Assembly (NCBI GenBank): GCA_020722545.1
Contig: DYKQ01000001.1
Location: forward strand, 1 to 64,000
DNA: 64,000 bases
Reading direction: 5' to 3'
DNA from: Thiomonas intermedia
GTDB taxonomy: Bacteria; Pseudomonadota; Gammaproteobacteria; Burkholderiales; Burkholderiaceae_C
The translations under genes were made by a program, and so were the position numbers. Positions 38,800-47,737 of the stretch are shown here, in pieces; position 1 is the stretch's first letter, and every line of letters starts with the position of its first letter. The notes below the pieces were generated by a model. The model did not search any database, was not told the origin of the DNA, and saw nothing but the letters and a program-made list of their open reading frames with translations.

Positions 38800-39927
38800 A
38801 TGAGCGCAGGTGGGGGCGTATGGACGCCAGACCAAGGAGATCGGGATAGCAGGCAGCGCCTGCCTGGCTCTGCGCTCGCCGTTGCACTGCTGCTGGGTTT
38901 GGCCTTGGGGGGCTGCGCCAGTGCGCCGCAGCGCAGCGTCTCGAGCGGGGCGCCAGTCAATGCGCAGGAGGGGTGCCACGCTCCACCGCCCAATCTGCGT
39001 GCGGCCTACAACCGCACTTATACCGTGCGGGGGCGCAGCTACAGCCCCTTGCGTAGCGCTGAGGGTTACGACGAAGTGGGCATCGCCTCCTGGTACGGTT
39101 GGGAGTCGGGCGCCACCACGTCGATGGGCACGCGTTTCAACCCGCGTGGCTTTTCGGCAGCCAGCCGCGTTTTGCCGCTGCCGACCTGCGTTCAGGTGAC
39201 CAATCTCGACAATGGCCTGAGCGCCCTGGTGCTGGTCAATGATCGGGGCCCGTTTGTCAGCGGACGTTTGCTCGATCTGTCGATGGGCGCAGCGCAGGCT
39301 CTGGGCGTGACCCGAACGGGAACGGCGCGGGTGCGCATCGTGGCCCTGCCCGATGGGGCCAACGCCCCCTTGCGGATCGCGCAGGCGGCCCCGCCGCAAC
39401 CGTCGCCGCAAACCAGGTCAGTACCGGTTGTGAGCCCGCCATCCACTCCCTTGTCGGATCAGTCGGCGTTTGCGCCGCAACAGTTCGCGGCGTTGCCCGT
39501 CGCGCAGGCGCCGTCGGGGCAAACGCCCGGTGCGAGCTTGCCCCAGCAGGCGCCAGAGCCTGCGCCCATCGAAGTGCAAGCGTTGCCGCCGCTCACGCCC
39601 GCTTCATTGTCAACTCCTGTGCCTGCCGCTTCCACAAGCGCTCAGCCGCCGATGCCGCAGCCTGCGTTGACTCTGCCCGAAAACGCCGCTTCACCACAAA
39701 GCTACGTGCAGACCGGCGCGTTCACGCTGCAAGCCAATGCCGAGGCGGAAAAGGCGCGTCTGCAGGCCGCGGGCATCGACGACGTACTGGTGGTGCCCGG
39801 CTATATCCGGGGTCAGACGTTCTATCGTGTGCAGATCGGACCGATCAAAGGCGTCGGACTAGATGCCACGCTAGTGCAGAAATTGCAGGGACTGGGTTTG
39901 AGCGGCTATTCCGTGGTGCGGCAGTAG
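38800..39927 (+). CDS. rlpA: RlpA-like lipoprotein with degenerate active site
   Basis: A 375-residue septal-ring lipoprotein. The lipobox is LALGGC|AS; a double-psi beta-barrel (about 95-180: GIASWYG, TCVQVTNLDNG, LVLVNDRGPFVSGRLLDLS), a long Pro/Ala/Gln-rich linker and a C-terminal SPOR domain (about 300-375: YVQTGAFTLQANAEAEKARL) follow. In active RlpA lytic transglycosylases a Glu in the NGE motif, a His in TAAH and an Asp in VNDRGPF are required. Here the first two read Thr (SMGTRF) and Ser (SAAS); only Asp remains. It probably binds denuded septal peptidoglycan but is likely not catalytic. The start at 38800 is uncertain. Confidence 0.88.
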   Translation: MSAGGGVWTPDQGDRDSRQRLPGSALAVALLLGLALGGCASAPQRSVSSGAPVNAQEGCHAPPPNLRAAYNRTYTVRGRSYSPLRSAEGYDEVGIASWYGWESGATTSMGTRFNPRGFSAASRVLPLPTCVQVTNLDNGLSALVLVNDRGPFVSGRLLDLSMGAAQALGVTRTGTARVRIVALPDGANAPLRIAQAAPPQPSPQTRSVPVVSPPSTPLSDQSAFAPQQFAALPVAQAPSGQTPGASLPQQAPEPAPIEVQALPPLTPASLSTPVPAASTSAQPPMPQPALTLPENAASPQSYVQTGAFTLQANAEAEKARLQAAGIDDVLVVPGYIRGQTFYRVQIGPIKGVGLDATLVQKLQGLGLSGYSVVRQ

Positions 39928-39946
39928 CGGTTATCGAAGAGAAAAT

Positions 39947-39969
39947 GAAAAACGCACCCGAAGGTGCGT
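39947..39969 (-). terminator. Terminator of psiF-like gene
   Basis: On the minus strand ACGCACC-TTCG-GGTGCGT is followed by TTTTTCATTTTC, 25 bp past the stop codon. Confidence 0.8.
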
Positions 39970-39993
39970 GCAAACCGCGTGCAGGCGTTTGAA

Positions 39994-40374
39994 TTACTTC
40001 TTGCGCAGGCATTCGCTCATGAATTTTTTACGCTCTTCGCCTTTCATGCCTTTGGCCTTGGCATCTTTGCTGCAGAACGACATTTTCTGCTGTTGGGGGG
40101 TAAGTTTCTTCTCTCCGGCAGCGGCTTTGTGTTCTGCTTTGCGTTCAGGCTTGGCGGCTTCTTTGCTCGCAGGCTTGGCTGTTTCGGCTGTGGCTGCGGG
40201 CTTGCTGGCCAGGCACTCTTTCATGAAGGTCTTGCGGGCCTCGCCGGTCTTGCCGGTGGCTTCCTTGTTGCATTGAGCCATGCGGCTTTGCTGCGGCGCG
40301 CCTTGAGCTTGAGAGAGCGCAGGCAGGGCCATCAGACCCAGGGCGAAACCGAGGGTGGCGAACAGTTTTTTCAT
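39994..40374 (-). CDS. PsiF-repeat protein
   Basis: A 126-residue exported basic protein. The signal peptide ([21 protein letters not shown]) is followed by two PsiF repeats, each with a conserved Cys pair ([20 protein letters not shown] and [20 protein letters not shown]). They are separated by a Lys/Ala-rich linker. PsiF was named as phosphate-starvation-inducible in E. coli; its role is unknown. GGAGGA directly precedes ATGATG, so the second ATG (40374) has the better spacing. Confidence 0.85.
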   Translation of the reverse strand: MKKLFATLGFALGLMALPALSQAQGAPQQSRMAQCNKEATGKTGEARKTFMKECLASKPAATAETAKPASKEAAKPERKAEHKAAAGEKKLTPQQQKMSFCSKDAKAKGMKGEERKKFMSECLRKK

Positions 40375-40506
40375 CATTCCTCCAAGTTGTGTTGTGACCG
40401 GACCGCAGCAGGCGGTAGTGCGATCAAGCCGTGCAACGAAAGGTTGCGAACCGGCAATTCATTACACCATAAGGTTGTGCGGGCGCGAAGAACGGCGACA
40501 GACCCA

Positions 40507-40512
40507 TAAAAT
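40507..40512 (+). promoter_or_regulatory. Candidate -10 box of argS
   Basis: TAAAAT overlaps the upstream in-frame ATG at 40511, which is one reason to prefer the ATG at 40544 as the argS start. No matching -35 was found. Confidence 0.35.
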
Positions 40513-40543
40513 GCCGACTTTGCGTCTTCACAACATTCCCATA

Positions 40544-42298
40544 ATGATCGAATTCACCGCGCGGTTGACCACGGCGCTGCAACAAGCGGCAACGGCCCTG
40601 CAGCCCGAGTTTTCAGGCTCTATCGAACTCAGCCGTCCGCGCAGCGACGATCATGGCGAATTGGCCAGCAATCTGGCGATGCAACTGGCCAGACCGCTCA
40701 AACGCAACCCGCGCGATGTGGCCCGGCAAATCATCGACATGCTGAGCGCGAATGCTGACTTGGCCGAGGGCATCGCCCGCACCGAAATCGCCGGGCCCGG
40801 ATTCATCAACTTTCATCTCCATGCTGCGGTGCTGCATCAGGTGATTGTGGAAGTCGAACAGGGCGCGGAGAAGTTCGGGCATTCCCGCGCGGGGCGCGAG
40901 CAGCCCATGCTGGTGGAGTTCGTCTCGGCCAATCCGACCGGGCCGCTGCATGTGGGGCATGGTCGCCAGGGGGCGTTGGGCGATGCCATTGCCGCCGTCC
41001 TGACCACTCAAGGCTGGGCGGTGCAGCGCGAGTTTTATTACAACGACGCCGGGGTGCAGATCCAGACGCTCGCGCTGTCGGTTCAGGCCAGGGCGCGTGG
41101 GTACAAGCCGGGCGATGCGCAATGGCCCGAATCGGCCTACAACGGCGACTACATCGCCGACATCGCGCAGGATTTTCTGGCGCGCGAATCGGTACCAGAC
41201 GATCAGGGTCAGCCCATCGTGGCCAATGGTCAAGCCGACGATCTGGACAATATCCGCCGTTTTGCCGTGGCCTACCTGCGCCGCGAGCAGGATCTCGATC
41301 TCAAGACTTTCGGCATTCGGTTCGACAACTATTACCTCGAATCCAGTCTCTACACCGATGGCCGGGTGCAAGACGCGGTGCAGCGCTTGCAGGCCTCGGG
41401 CCACACCTACGAGCAGGACGGCGCGTTGTGGCTGCGCACGACGCAATACGGCGACGACAAGGACCGCGTGATGCGCAAGTCCGACGGCACTTACACCTAT
41501 TTCGTTCCCGATGTGGCCTACCACCTGACCAAATGGCAGCGCGGGTTTCACCGCGCGGTGAACATTCAGGGCTCGGATCATCACGGCACCATCGCGCGGG
41601 TGCGCGCCGGGCTGCAGGCGCTCGACCTTGATATTCCCGTCGGCTATCCCGACTATGTGCTGCACAAAATGGTCACGGTGATGCGGGGCGGACAGGAGGT
41701 GAAAATCTCCAAGCGCGCAGGCAGCTATGTGACCGTGCGCGACCTGATCGAATGGTCGGGCGGCGTGCGCGACGACATGAGCGACGACGAGCGTCAGGCG
41801 GCTTTGCAGCGAGGGCGCGACGCCGTGCGCTTTTTTCTGGTCTCGCGCAAGGCCGATACCGAATTCGTGTTCGACGTCGATCTGGCCCTGGCGCAAAGCG
41901 ACGAAAACCCGGTTTACTACGTGCAATATGCCCACGCCCGGGTGAACTCGGTGTTCGAGCAATGGGCCGCCCGCGCCCCGCAAGAGGCCGCGCAGCCCGC
42001 GCTCATCGAGCAAGCCGACTTGTCGCTGCTGACCGCACCGCGCGAACGAGCGCTGCTCCTCACGCTCGCGCGCTATCCGCAAGTCCTGGCCGCTGCGGCG
42101 CAAGAACTGGCGCCGCATCAGGTAGCCTTCTATCTGCGCGATCTGGCTGCCGATTTCCACGCTTTCTACAACGCCGAACGCGTGCTCGTCGACGAACTTC
42201 CCCTGCGGCATGCGCGCCTGCGACTGCTGCGCGCCGTACGTCAGGTGATGCACAATGCACTGGCCGTGCTCGGCGTGAGCGCGCCGCAGCGCATGTAA
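40544..42298 (+). CDS. argS: Arginyl-tRNA synthetase
   Basis: A 584-residue class I synthetase. It has the N-terminal Add-1 domain, the HIGH-type motif [24 protein letters not shown], the KMSK-type motif [13 protein letters not shown] and a C-terminal anticodon-binding DALR domain ([19 protein letters not shown]). The start is ambiguous: the ORF is open to 40355 and ATGs exist at 40511 and 40544. I chose 40544 because homologues begin about there and 40511 overlaps a likely -10 box. No strong Shine-Dalgarno is seen for either. Confidence 0.94.
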   Translation: MIEFTARLTTALQQAATALQPEFSGSIELSRPRSDDHGELASNLAMQLARPLKRNPRDVARQIIDMLSANADLAEGIARTEIAGPGFINFHLHAAVLHQVIVEVEQGAEKFGHSRAGREQPMLVEFVSANPTGPLHVGHGRQGALGDAIAAVLTTQGWAVQREFYYNDAGVQIQTLALSVQARARGYKPGDAQWPESAYNGDYIADIAQDFLARESVPDDQGQPIVANGQADDLDNIRRFAVAYLRREQDLDLKTFGIRFDNYYLESSLYTDGRVQDAVQRLQASGHTYEQDGALWLRTTQYGDDKDRVMRKSDGTYTYFVPDVAYHLTKWQRGFHRAVNIQGSDHHGTIARVRAGLQALDLDIPVGYPDYVLHKMVTVMRGGQEVKISKRAGSYVTVRDLIEWSGGVRDDMSDDERQAALQRGRDAVRFFLVSRKADTEFVFDVDLALAQSDENPVYYVQYAHARVNSVFEQWAARAPQEAAQPALIEQADLSLLTAPRERALLLTLARYPQVLAAAAQELAPHQVAFYLRDLAADFHAFYNAERVLVDELPLRHARLRLLRAVRQVMHNALAVLGVSAPQRM

Positions 42299-42349
42299 GC
42301 GCACGGCGCTTCCGCAGGGCTTCATCGACAACGCACACTCCTGTCTTCC

Positions 42350-42976
42350 ATGTCTAAACGCACCACACTCCGCGGCCAGTTCGGCGGCGCCGTGATCGGC
42401 CTGATCGTCGGCCTGGTCATCGGCCTGGGTATCGCACTCGGCGTTGCCCTCTACATCACCAAGGCGCCGCTGCCCTTCATGAATCGATTTCAGGAGCGCC
42501 CCGCCAGTGCGGCTTCCGGGGCCGGCAACTGGAATCCCAATCAGGGCTTGAGCGGCGCAACCGCAGCGCCGCTCGCGGGCAGCGGTTCCATGCCCGTGAC
42601 AGTGGCGAGCAAGCCGCTGTCTCCTCAGGCGCTGGCCAAACTGGGGCAACCCGCTGCGGGCGCCTCACAGGCGGCAATTGCGCCGACGACAGGTGGCGTG
42701 ACAACCCCGGCCGCCCCGACCAAGCCGACCGCCCAAGGCCCCGTGCAGTATGTGCTGCAGATCGGGGCGTACAGCACGCGCGAAGACGCTGAGCGTCAGC
42801 GCGCCAAGGTGGCTCTGATCGGTCAGGAAGCGCATGTGGACGAGCGCGTTGTCAACGGGCGCACCCTGTATCGCGTTCGAGTGGGGCCGTTCACCTCGGC
42901 GCAGCAGGCCGAGCAGACGCAGAAACTTCTGGGCGATAACGGGGTTCAAACCGCCCTGCTGCGCACCGGTTCATAA
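42350..42976 (+). CDS. SPOR-domain membrane protein (FtsN-like topology)
   Basis: A 208-residue bitopic protein. A short cytoplasmic tail and one glycine-rich membrane span (GAVIGLIVGLVIGLGIALGVAL) precede a flexible Pro/Ala/Gly linker and a C-terminal SPOR domain (about 128-205: PVQYVLQIGAYSTREDAERQ, VRVGPFTSAQQAEQ). The topology matches FtsN and DedD, which recognise denuded glycan at the septum, but the essential FtsN helices are not recognisable. It lies in the conserved argS-SPOR-dsbA order. Confidence 0.88.
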   Translation: MSKRTTLRGQFGGAVIGLIVGLVIGLGIALGVALYITKAPLPFMNRFQERPASAASGAGNWNPNQGLSGATAAPLAGSGSMPVTVASKPLSPQALAKLGQPAAGASQAAIAPTTGGVTTPAAPTKPTAQGPVQYVLQIGAYSTREDAERQRAKVALIGQEAHVDERVVNGRTLYRVRVGPFTSAQQAEQTQKLLGDNGVQTALLRTGS

Positions 42977-43011
42977 AATCATTTTCTGATCTTCAAACCA
43001 AAGGACGACTC

Positions 43012-43677
43012 ATGTTTCAACGCTGGCTTGCCGTGGTGTTCATGGTGTTTTCAATGGGCTTTTTCGCTGCGGGCGCGCAGGCGCAGACGCCCGCCAAGAG
43101 CAGCCCCTTCAACGAGGGCTTTGCCTACAACCGCCTGGCCGTGCCGCAGCCGGTGAGCCCGTCGGACAAAATCGTGGTGTACGAATTTTTCTGGTACGAC
43201 TGCCCGCACTGCGCCGACTTCGACCCCCTGCTCGAGGCCTGGCAGAAAAAACTGCCCGCCGGAGTGGTGCTCGAGCGCGTGCCCGTCGCTTTTTCTCCCC
43301 AGTTCGTGCCGCAACAGCATCTCTATTACGCCCTGAAGGCGCTGGGCAAGCTCAACGATGCGATGCAGGCCAAGATTTTCAACGCCATTCACAAACAGCA
43401 CATTCCTCTGGGCACGGCCGATCAGATGGCCAACTGGCTGGCGCAGCAGGGCATTCCCAAAAAAGCGTTCCTGGACGCCTACAACTCGTTCGGCGTGAAT
43501 GCGCAAGTCCGGCAGGCCACGCAAATGGTGACGGACTATCAGATCAGCGGCGTGCCGACCATGGCGGTTCAGGGCACTTACACCACTTCTGCGGCGATGC
43601 CTGAAGCCAATAACAACAAGAAGGTGCTTGAGGTCGTGGACTACCTGATCAAGAAGGTGCAGGCGGAGAAAAAGTAA
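43012..43677 (+). CDS. dsbA: Thiol:disulfide interchange protein DsbA
   Basis: A 221-residue periplasmic oxidase. The signal peptide (VVFMVFSMGFFAAGAQAQ) is followed by the thioredoxin fold with inserted helical domain, active site FFWYDCPHCADF (CPHC) and cis-Pro loop SGVPTMAVQGTY. It introduces disulfides into exported proteins, which could include T2SS substrates made elsewhere in this cell. Ends at a strong terminator. Confidence 0.95.
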   Translation: MFQRWLAVVFMVFSMGFFAAGAQAQTPAKSSPFNEGFAYNRLAVPQPVSPSDKIVVYEFFWYDCPHCADFDPLLEAWQKKLPAGVVLERVPVAFSPQFVPQQHLYYALKALGKLNDAMQAKIFNAIHKQHIPLGTADQMANWLAQQGIPKKAFLDAYNSFGVNAQVRQATQMVTDYQISGVPTMAVQGTYTTSAAMPEANNNKKVLEVVDYLIKKVQAEKK

Positions 43678-43699
43678 GCGCGTCGCCCTGTCGCATCTC

Positions 43700-43732
43700 A
43701 ACACTGCCCGCGTACCGCGGGCAGTGTTTTTT
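43700..43732 (+). terminator. Rho-independent terminator of dsbA
   Basis: ACACTGCCCGCG-TAC-CGCGGGCAGTGT followed by TTTTT, about 25 bp after the stop codon. Confidence 0.92.
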
Positions 43733-43772
43733 GAGTCCCGCAAAATTGCTGCGAAATCGCCTGAACTGGCCC

Positions 43773-43778
43773 TAGAAT
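43773..43778 (+). promoter_or_regulatory. Candidate -10 box of lptA
   Basis: TAGAAT within CTAGAATGGCCC, 22 bp before the lptA ATG and just after the dsbA terminator. The 12-mer is identical to the one before ilvE. Confidence 0.45.
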
Positions 43779-43799
43779 GGCCCGACTAAAGCAAAACCC

Positions 43800-44435
43800 A
43801 TGCCGATGAAACGAGTGGCCCGAATCCTGTTGTTGACCCTGCTGTGTGCGCCGAGCCTGGCGCTGCCCGTGCTTGCGGCGCAGACCGACCGGAACCAGCC
43901 GATTCACATCGAGGCCGACGCCATGCGGTACGACGACGTGCACCAGACCAGTGTGTTCACCGGCAACGTGGTCGTCACCAAGGGGTCTCTGGTGCTGCGC
44001 GCCGCCACGGTCGATGTGCGCCAGGCGCCGGACGGCTATCAGTACGCGACGGCGATCGCCGCGCCGGGGCAGTTGGCCACCTTCCAGCAACAACTCGATG
44101 GGGCGCCCGGCCAGCCCGCGCAAACCATGGACGGCGCCGCGCAGCGCATCGAATACGACGGCAAGACCGATGTGGTGACGCTGCGTGGCCAGGCCATGCT
44201 CAGCCGACTGATCGACGGCAAGCTGGCCGACCGCAGCCAGGGCAATGTGATTGCCTACAACCAGATCACCGATGTGTTCACCGTCGAAGGCGGAGCGCAG
44301 GGCGCCACGGCCACCAATCCTGGCGGGCGGGTGCGGGTGATGTTGACGCCGCAGCCCGCCGCCCCATCCGCGCCGACGGCGCCCAAATCGCCTCCCGCGC
44401 TCAAAGTCGCCCCGAAGCTGGGGACGCAGCCTTGA
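43800..44435 (+). CDS. lptA: LPS transport periplasmic protein LptA
   Basis: A 211-residue periplasmic bridge protein carrying lipopolysaccharide from LptC to LptD. The signal peptide ([20 protein letters not shown]) precedes an OstA beta-jellyroll ([52 protein letters not shown]). A Pro/Lys-rich tail ends the protein. The usual upstream partners lptC and kdsC are not here; dsbA is. The stop overlaps the lptB TTG. Confidence 0.92.
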   Translation: MPMKRVARILLLTLLCAPSLALPVLAAQTDRNQPIHIEADAMRYDDVHQTSVFTGNVVVTKGSLVLRAATVDVRQAPDGYQYATAIAAPGQLATFQQQLDGAPGQPAQTMDGAAQRIEYDGKTDVVTLRGQAMLSRLIDGKLADRSQGNVIAYNQITDVFTVEGGAQGATATNPGGRVRVMLTPQPAAPSAPTAPKSPPALKVAPKLGTQP

Positions 44436-45286
44436 GCGTCCAGCCGCATTCCGTTGGACAGACCGTGGTGCGGGGCGGCCTGGAGCCCGTCGCCCCGACG
44501 GAAGCCGCGCGGACGCCTTCTGCCCCCTCGATCCGCGCGGCGACAGGTCCGGAGCTCGACGTTCAGCATCTGCAGAAACGCTATGCCGGTCGGCAGGTGG
44601 TGCGCGACGTCAGCTTCAGCGTGCGCTGCGGCGAGGTGGTCGGTCTGCTGGGGCCGAACGGCGCGGGCAAGACCACGTCGTTCTACATGATCGTCGGTCT
44701 GGTGCGGCCCGACGCGGGGCGCATCCACATCGACGGCCAGGACGTGAGCGATTCTCCGATGCATCGCCGTGCGCGCTTGGGGCTGTCGTATCTGCCGCAG
44801 GAGGCGTCGATCTTCCGCCGCATGACGGTGGCCGAGAACGTGAGGGCGGTGCTGGAATTGCAGCGCGACGCCCAAGGGCGCCGCCTGGGCAAGGCCGAAA
44901 TCCGCGAACGCGAAGATCATCTCTTGCGCGAACTGCACGTCGAGCATCTGCGTGACAGCCCCGCCCCGGCGCTTTCGGGCGGCGAGCGGCGGCGGGTGGA
45001 AATCGCCCGCGCTCTGGCCACGCAGCCGCGCTTCATCCTGCTCGACGAGCCGTTTGCCGGCATCGATCCGATTGCGGTCATCGAGATTCAGCGCATCGTT
45101 CAGTTCCTGAAAGAGCAGGGCATCGGCGTGCTGATCACCGACCACAATGTGCGCGAAACGCTGGGCATCTGTGACCGGGCCTGCATCATCAGCGAAGGAC
45201 AGGTGCTGGCGCAGGGCGACCCGCAATCCATCATCGACAACCCCGCGGTACGCAAGGTGTACCTCGGTGAAAACTTCCGCATGTAA
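44432..45286 (+). CDS. lptB: LPS export ABC transporter ATP-binding protein LptB
   Basis: A 284-residue ABC ATPase of the LptB2FG exporter. Walker A is [20 protein letters not shown], the signature [15 protein letters not shown] and Walker [13 protein letters not shown]. The start is inferred as the TTG overlapping the lptA stop (TTGA). It gives an N-terminal extension of about 40 Pro/Ala-rich residues before the domain begins at [16 protein letters not shown] codons near 44465 would shorten it. rpoN starts 6 bp later. Confidence 0.92.
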   Translation: MSVQPHSVGQTVVRGGLEPVAPTEAARTPSAPSIRAATGPELDVQHLQKRYAGRQVVRDVSFSVRCGEVVGLLGPNGAGKTTSFYMIVGLVRPDAGRIHIDGQDVSDSPMHRRARLGLSYLPQEASIFRRMTVAENVRAVLELQRDAQGRRLGKAEIREREDHLLRELHVEHLRDSPAPALSGGERRRVEIARALATQPRFILLDEPFAGIDPIAVIEIQRIVQFLKEQGIGVLITDHNVRETLGICDRACIISEGQVLAQGDPQSIIDNPAVRKVYLGENFRM

Positions 45287-45292
45287 GCCGCG

Positions 45293-46807
45293 ATGAAGCC
45301 GTCGTTAAACCTGCGCCTGTCCCAGCATCTCGCGCTCACGCCGCAACTGCAGCAGTCCATCCGGCTGCTGCAACTCTCCACACTCGAACTCACGCAGGAA
45401 ATCGAGGGTCTGCTCGAATCCAATCCCTTCCTCGAATCTGAAGAAGAGCAAGAGGCGCCTGCCGCCGCGCCGACATCCGAGTCGCCAGCGCCTTTAACGC
45501 CCGACTCGTCTCAGACGTCGGTCGAAGGGCATGACAACGCCGCCGAGCCCGCCGCTGAGTTGCAACTCGACACGCAGGACTGGACGGCCAGCAGCGGCGA
45601 AACCGATCACGGTGCGGATACCGATGCCGACGCCGATTCCTGGGTCAGTTCAGGCCAGTCCGCCAGCGGGGGTGACGACGACGAATTCAGCGCGCTCGAC
45701 ATCGCCTCCGAACCCCTCGATCTGCGCGACCACCTGCGCGGCCAGTTGGCCGGGCTCGCGCTGAGCGCCACCGACCGCGCGGCCGCCGAAGCCATCATCG
45801 ACTCGCTCGACGACGACGGCTACCTGCCCGACACCCCGCTGGAACTGGCGCAGGCCCTCGCCCCCGCGGCAGATGCCGAGCAGCTCGAAGACCTGGCCGA
45901 GGCGCTCACCACGGCCATGCGTCTGATTCAGAGCTTCGACCCGGCCGGTGTCGCCGCCCACGATCTGCCCGACTGTCTCTGCCTGCAGCTTCAGCGCCAG
46001 CCGTCTTGCCCCGTGCGCGACCTCGCCTTGCAGATTTGCCGCGGCGGTCATCTCGATCTGCTGGCCAAGCGCGACTGGCGCAAGCTCGAACGCCAGCTCG
46101 AAGCCGATGAAGCCGCGCTGCGCTTGGCGCAGCAACGCATCGCCCAGCTCGACCCCCATCCCGGGGGCGCATTCCGCCGCGATGACGCGCAGGCCGTGAC
46201 CCCTGATGTGATCGCCCGCAAAACGCCGCAAGGCTGGGTGGCGCAGCTCAACGCCGAGGTCATGCCCCGGCTGCGCGTGAACCAGATCTACGCCGACGCC
46301 TTGCGCCGCGCGCGCGACAGCGGCGGCGCCATGCAGGGACAGCTTCAGGAGGCGCGCTGGTTCGTGAAAAACGTGCAGCAGCGTTTCGAGACCATTCAGC
46401 GCGTGTCGCAGACCATCGTCGAGCGCCAGCAGCGATTTTTCGACTTCGGCCCCGTGGCCATGCGGCCCATGGTGCTGCGCGAAATCGCCGACGAGCTCGG
46501 GCTGCACGAATCGACCATTTCGCGCGTGACCACGCAGAAGTTCATGCTCACCCCCTTCGGCACGGTCGAGCTGAAATACTTTTTCGGCTCAGGCCTGAGC
46601 ACCGATACCGGGGGCAACACCTCATCCACCGCGGTACGCGAGATCATCCGCCGCCTGGTGGCCGAAGAAGACAGCGCCAAGCCCTTGTCCGACAGCGAAC
46701 TGGCCGAACGCCTCACGCAGCAGGGCGTGAAGGTGGCGCGGCGCACCGTGGCCAAATACCGCGAGGCGCTGCGCATCCCTCCCGCCAACCTGCGCAAGAG
46801 CGGCTGA
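45293..46807 (+). CDS. rpoN: RNA polymerase sigma-54 factor
   Basis: A 504-residue sigma-54. Region I (LNLRLSQHLALTPQLQQSIR), an acidic region II (DHGADTDADADSW), the core-binding domain, the HTH (ADELGLHESTISRVTTQKFM) and the RpoN box (ARRTVAKYREALRIP) are all present. The lptB-rpoN order is standard in proteobacteria. The usual downstream hpf and ptsN genes are absent; a membrane protein gene follows instead. Confidence 0.96.
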   Translation: MKPSLNLRLSQHLALTPQLQQSIRLLQLSTLELTQEIEGLLESNPFLESEEEQEAPAAAPTSESPAPLTPDSSQTSVEGHDNAAEPAAELQLDTQDWTASSGETDHGADTDADADSWVSSGQSASGGDDDEFSALDIASEPLDLRDHLRGQLAGLALSATDRAAAEAIIDSLDDDGYLPDTPLELAQALAPAADAEQLEDLAEALTTAMRLIQSFDPAGVAAHDLPDCLCLQLQRQPSCPVRDLALQICRGGHLDLLAKRDWRKLERQLEADEAALRLAQQRIAQLDPHPGGAFRRDDAQAVTPDVIARKTPQGWVAQLNAEVMPRLRVNQIYADALRRARDSGGAMQGQLQEARWFVKNVQQRFETIQRVSQTIVERQQRFFDFGPVAMRPMVLREIADELGLHESTISRVTTQKFMLTPFGTVELKYFFGSGLSTDTGGNTSSTAVREIIRRLVAEEDSAKPLSDSELAERLTQQGVKVARRTVAKYREALRIPPANLRKSG

Positions 46808-46819
46808 GGGCCCGCAGCC

Positions 46820-46852
46820 CTTAGCGGAGCCAGTCGCTCACCTTGCGCTAAG
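46820..46852. repeat. Dyad after rpoN
   Basis: CTTAGCG-N19-CGCTAAG, 12 bp after the rpoN stop. There is no T-run, so terminator function is doubtful. Confidence 0.35.
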
Positions 46853-46864
46853 TCGTCCTCTCCA

Positions 46865-46915
46865 GAATGCCGTTGTCGCGCCACACGCGACGCCACGACA
46901 ACGCAAACGGCATTC
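46865..46915 (+). promoter_or_regulatory. Structured leader of the COG4705-like gene
   Basis: An imperfect hairpin: GAATGCCGT pairs with ACGGCATTC, TGTCG with CGACA, and an inner GTCGCG-N5-CGCGAC is possible. Its 3' arm ends two bases before the GGGAG ribosome-binding site of the downstream gene. It could be an operator or an RNA switch; no known riboswitch class was recognised. Confidence 0.45.
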
Positions 46916-46927
46916 AGGGAGTTCATC

Positions 46928-47737
46928 ATGCAAAACGCAGCAAAAATCTCGCAGCCCGATTGGGCGCTGGCGGTCAAGGTTCCGGTCGTCATCACGCTTT
47001 ACTTCTGGCTGATCAAAATCATGGCCACCACGGTGGGCGAAACCGCCGCAGACTATCTGGCCGTGGATCTGCATCTGGGCCTGGTCGCCACCAGCGCGGT
47101 GATGACCCTCTTGTTCATCGGTGTGCTGACGGCGCAGATGCGCGCCAGCCGTTACGTTCCCTGGCTTTACTGGTTGACGGTGACGCTCATCAGCGTGGTG
47201 GGCACCTTGCTTACCGACAATCTGACCGATCAGTTGGGCGTGCCGCTGCCGGTGAGCACAGCCCTGTTTGCGCTGGCCTTGCTGGCGACGTTTGCGATCT
47301 GGTGGGGTAGCGAGCGTGATCTGTCGATCCACAGCATTGCCACGCCAAAACGAGAAGGGTTTTACTGGGCGACGATTCTGTTCACCTTTGCGCTGGGTAC
47401 TGCCGGAGGCGATCTGGCCGCTGAGCGGCTGCAACTCGGCTATGCCTTGTCGGCCTTGTTGTTTGGCGGCGCCATTGCGCTGACGGCAGCGGCCTACTAC
47501 ATCTTCAAGGTCGGCGCCGTGACCACGTTCTGGATCGCTTATATCCTCACCCGTCCGCTGGGAGCGACCTTGGGGGACTGGTTGTCCAAACCCGGTACTG
47601 AAGGAGGGTTCGGTCTGGGAACCATGGGAACCAGCGCCCTGTTCCTGGTCACGATTCTGGCCCTGGTGATTTACCTCACTGCGACACGGCGAGACCAGTT
47701 GCAGATGAGTTCAGCCCCAAGTTCAACCCTCTCCTGA
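46928..47737 (+). CDS. COG4705-like polytopic membrane protein
   Basis: A 269-residue inner-membrane protein with about eight hydrophobic helices and an internal duplication. The N-terminal half has ITLYFWLIKIMATTVGETAA and the C-terminal half has VTTFWIAYILTRPLGATLGD. The paired TTVGETAADYL and RPLGATLGDWL motifs sit in equivalent positions, a pattern of small transporters. It resembles uncharacterised COG4705 membrane proteins; substrate unknown. It is preceded by a structured leader and its 3' end overlaps the convergent CYTH-CHAD gene by 15 bp. Confidence 0.75.
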   Translation: MQNAAKISQPDWALAVKVPVVITLYFWLIKIMATTVGETAADYLAVDLHLGLVATSAVMTLLFIGVLTAQMRASRYVPWLYWLTVTLISVVGTLLTDNLTDQLGVPLPVSTALFALALLATFAIWWGSERDLSIHSIATPKREGFYWATILFTFALGTAGGDLAAERLQLGYALSALLFGGAIALTAAAYYIFKVGAVTTFWIAYILTRPLGATLGDWLSKPGTEGGFGLGTMGTSALFLVTILALVIYLTATRRDQLQMSSAPSSTLS

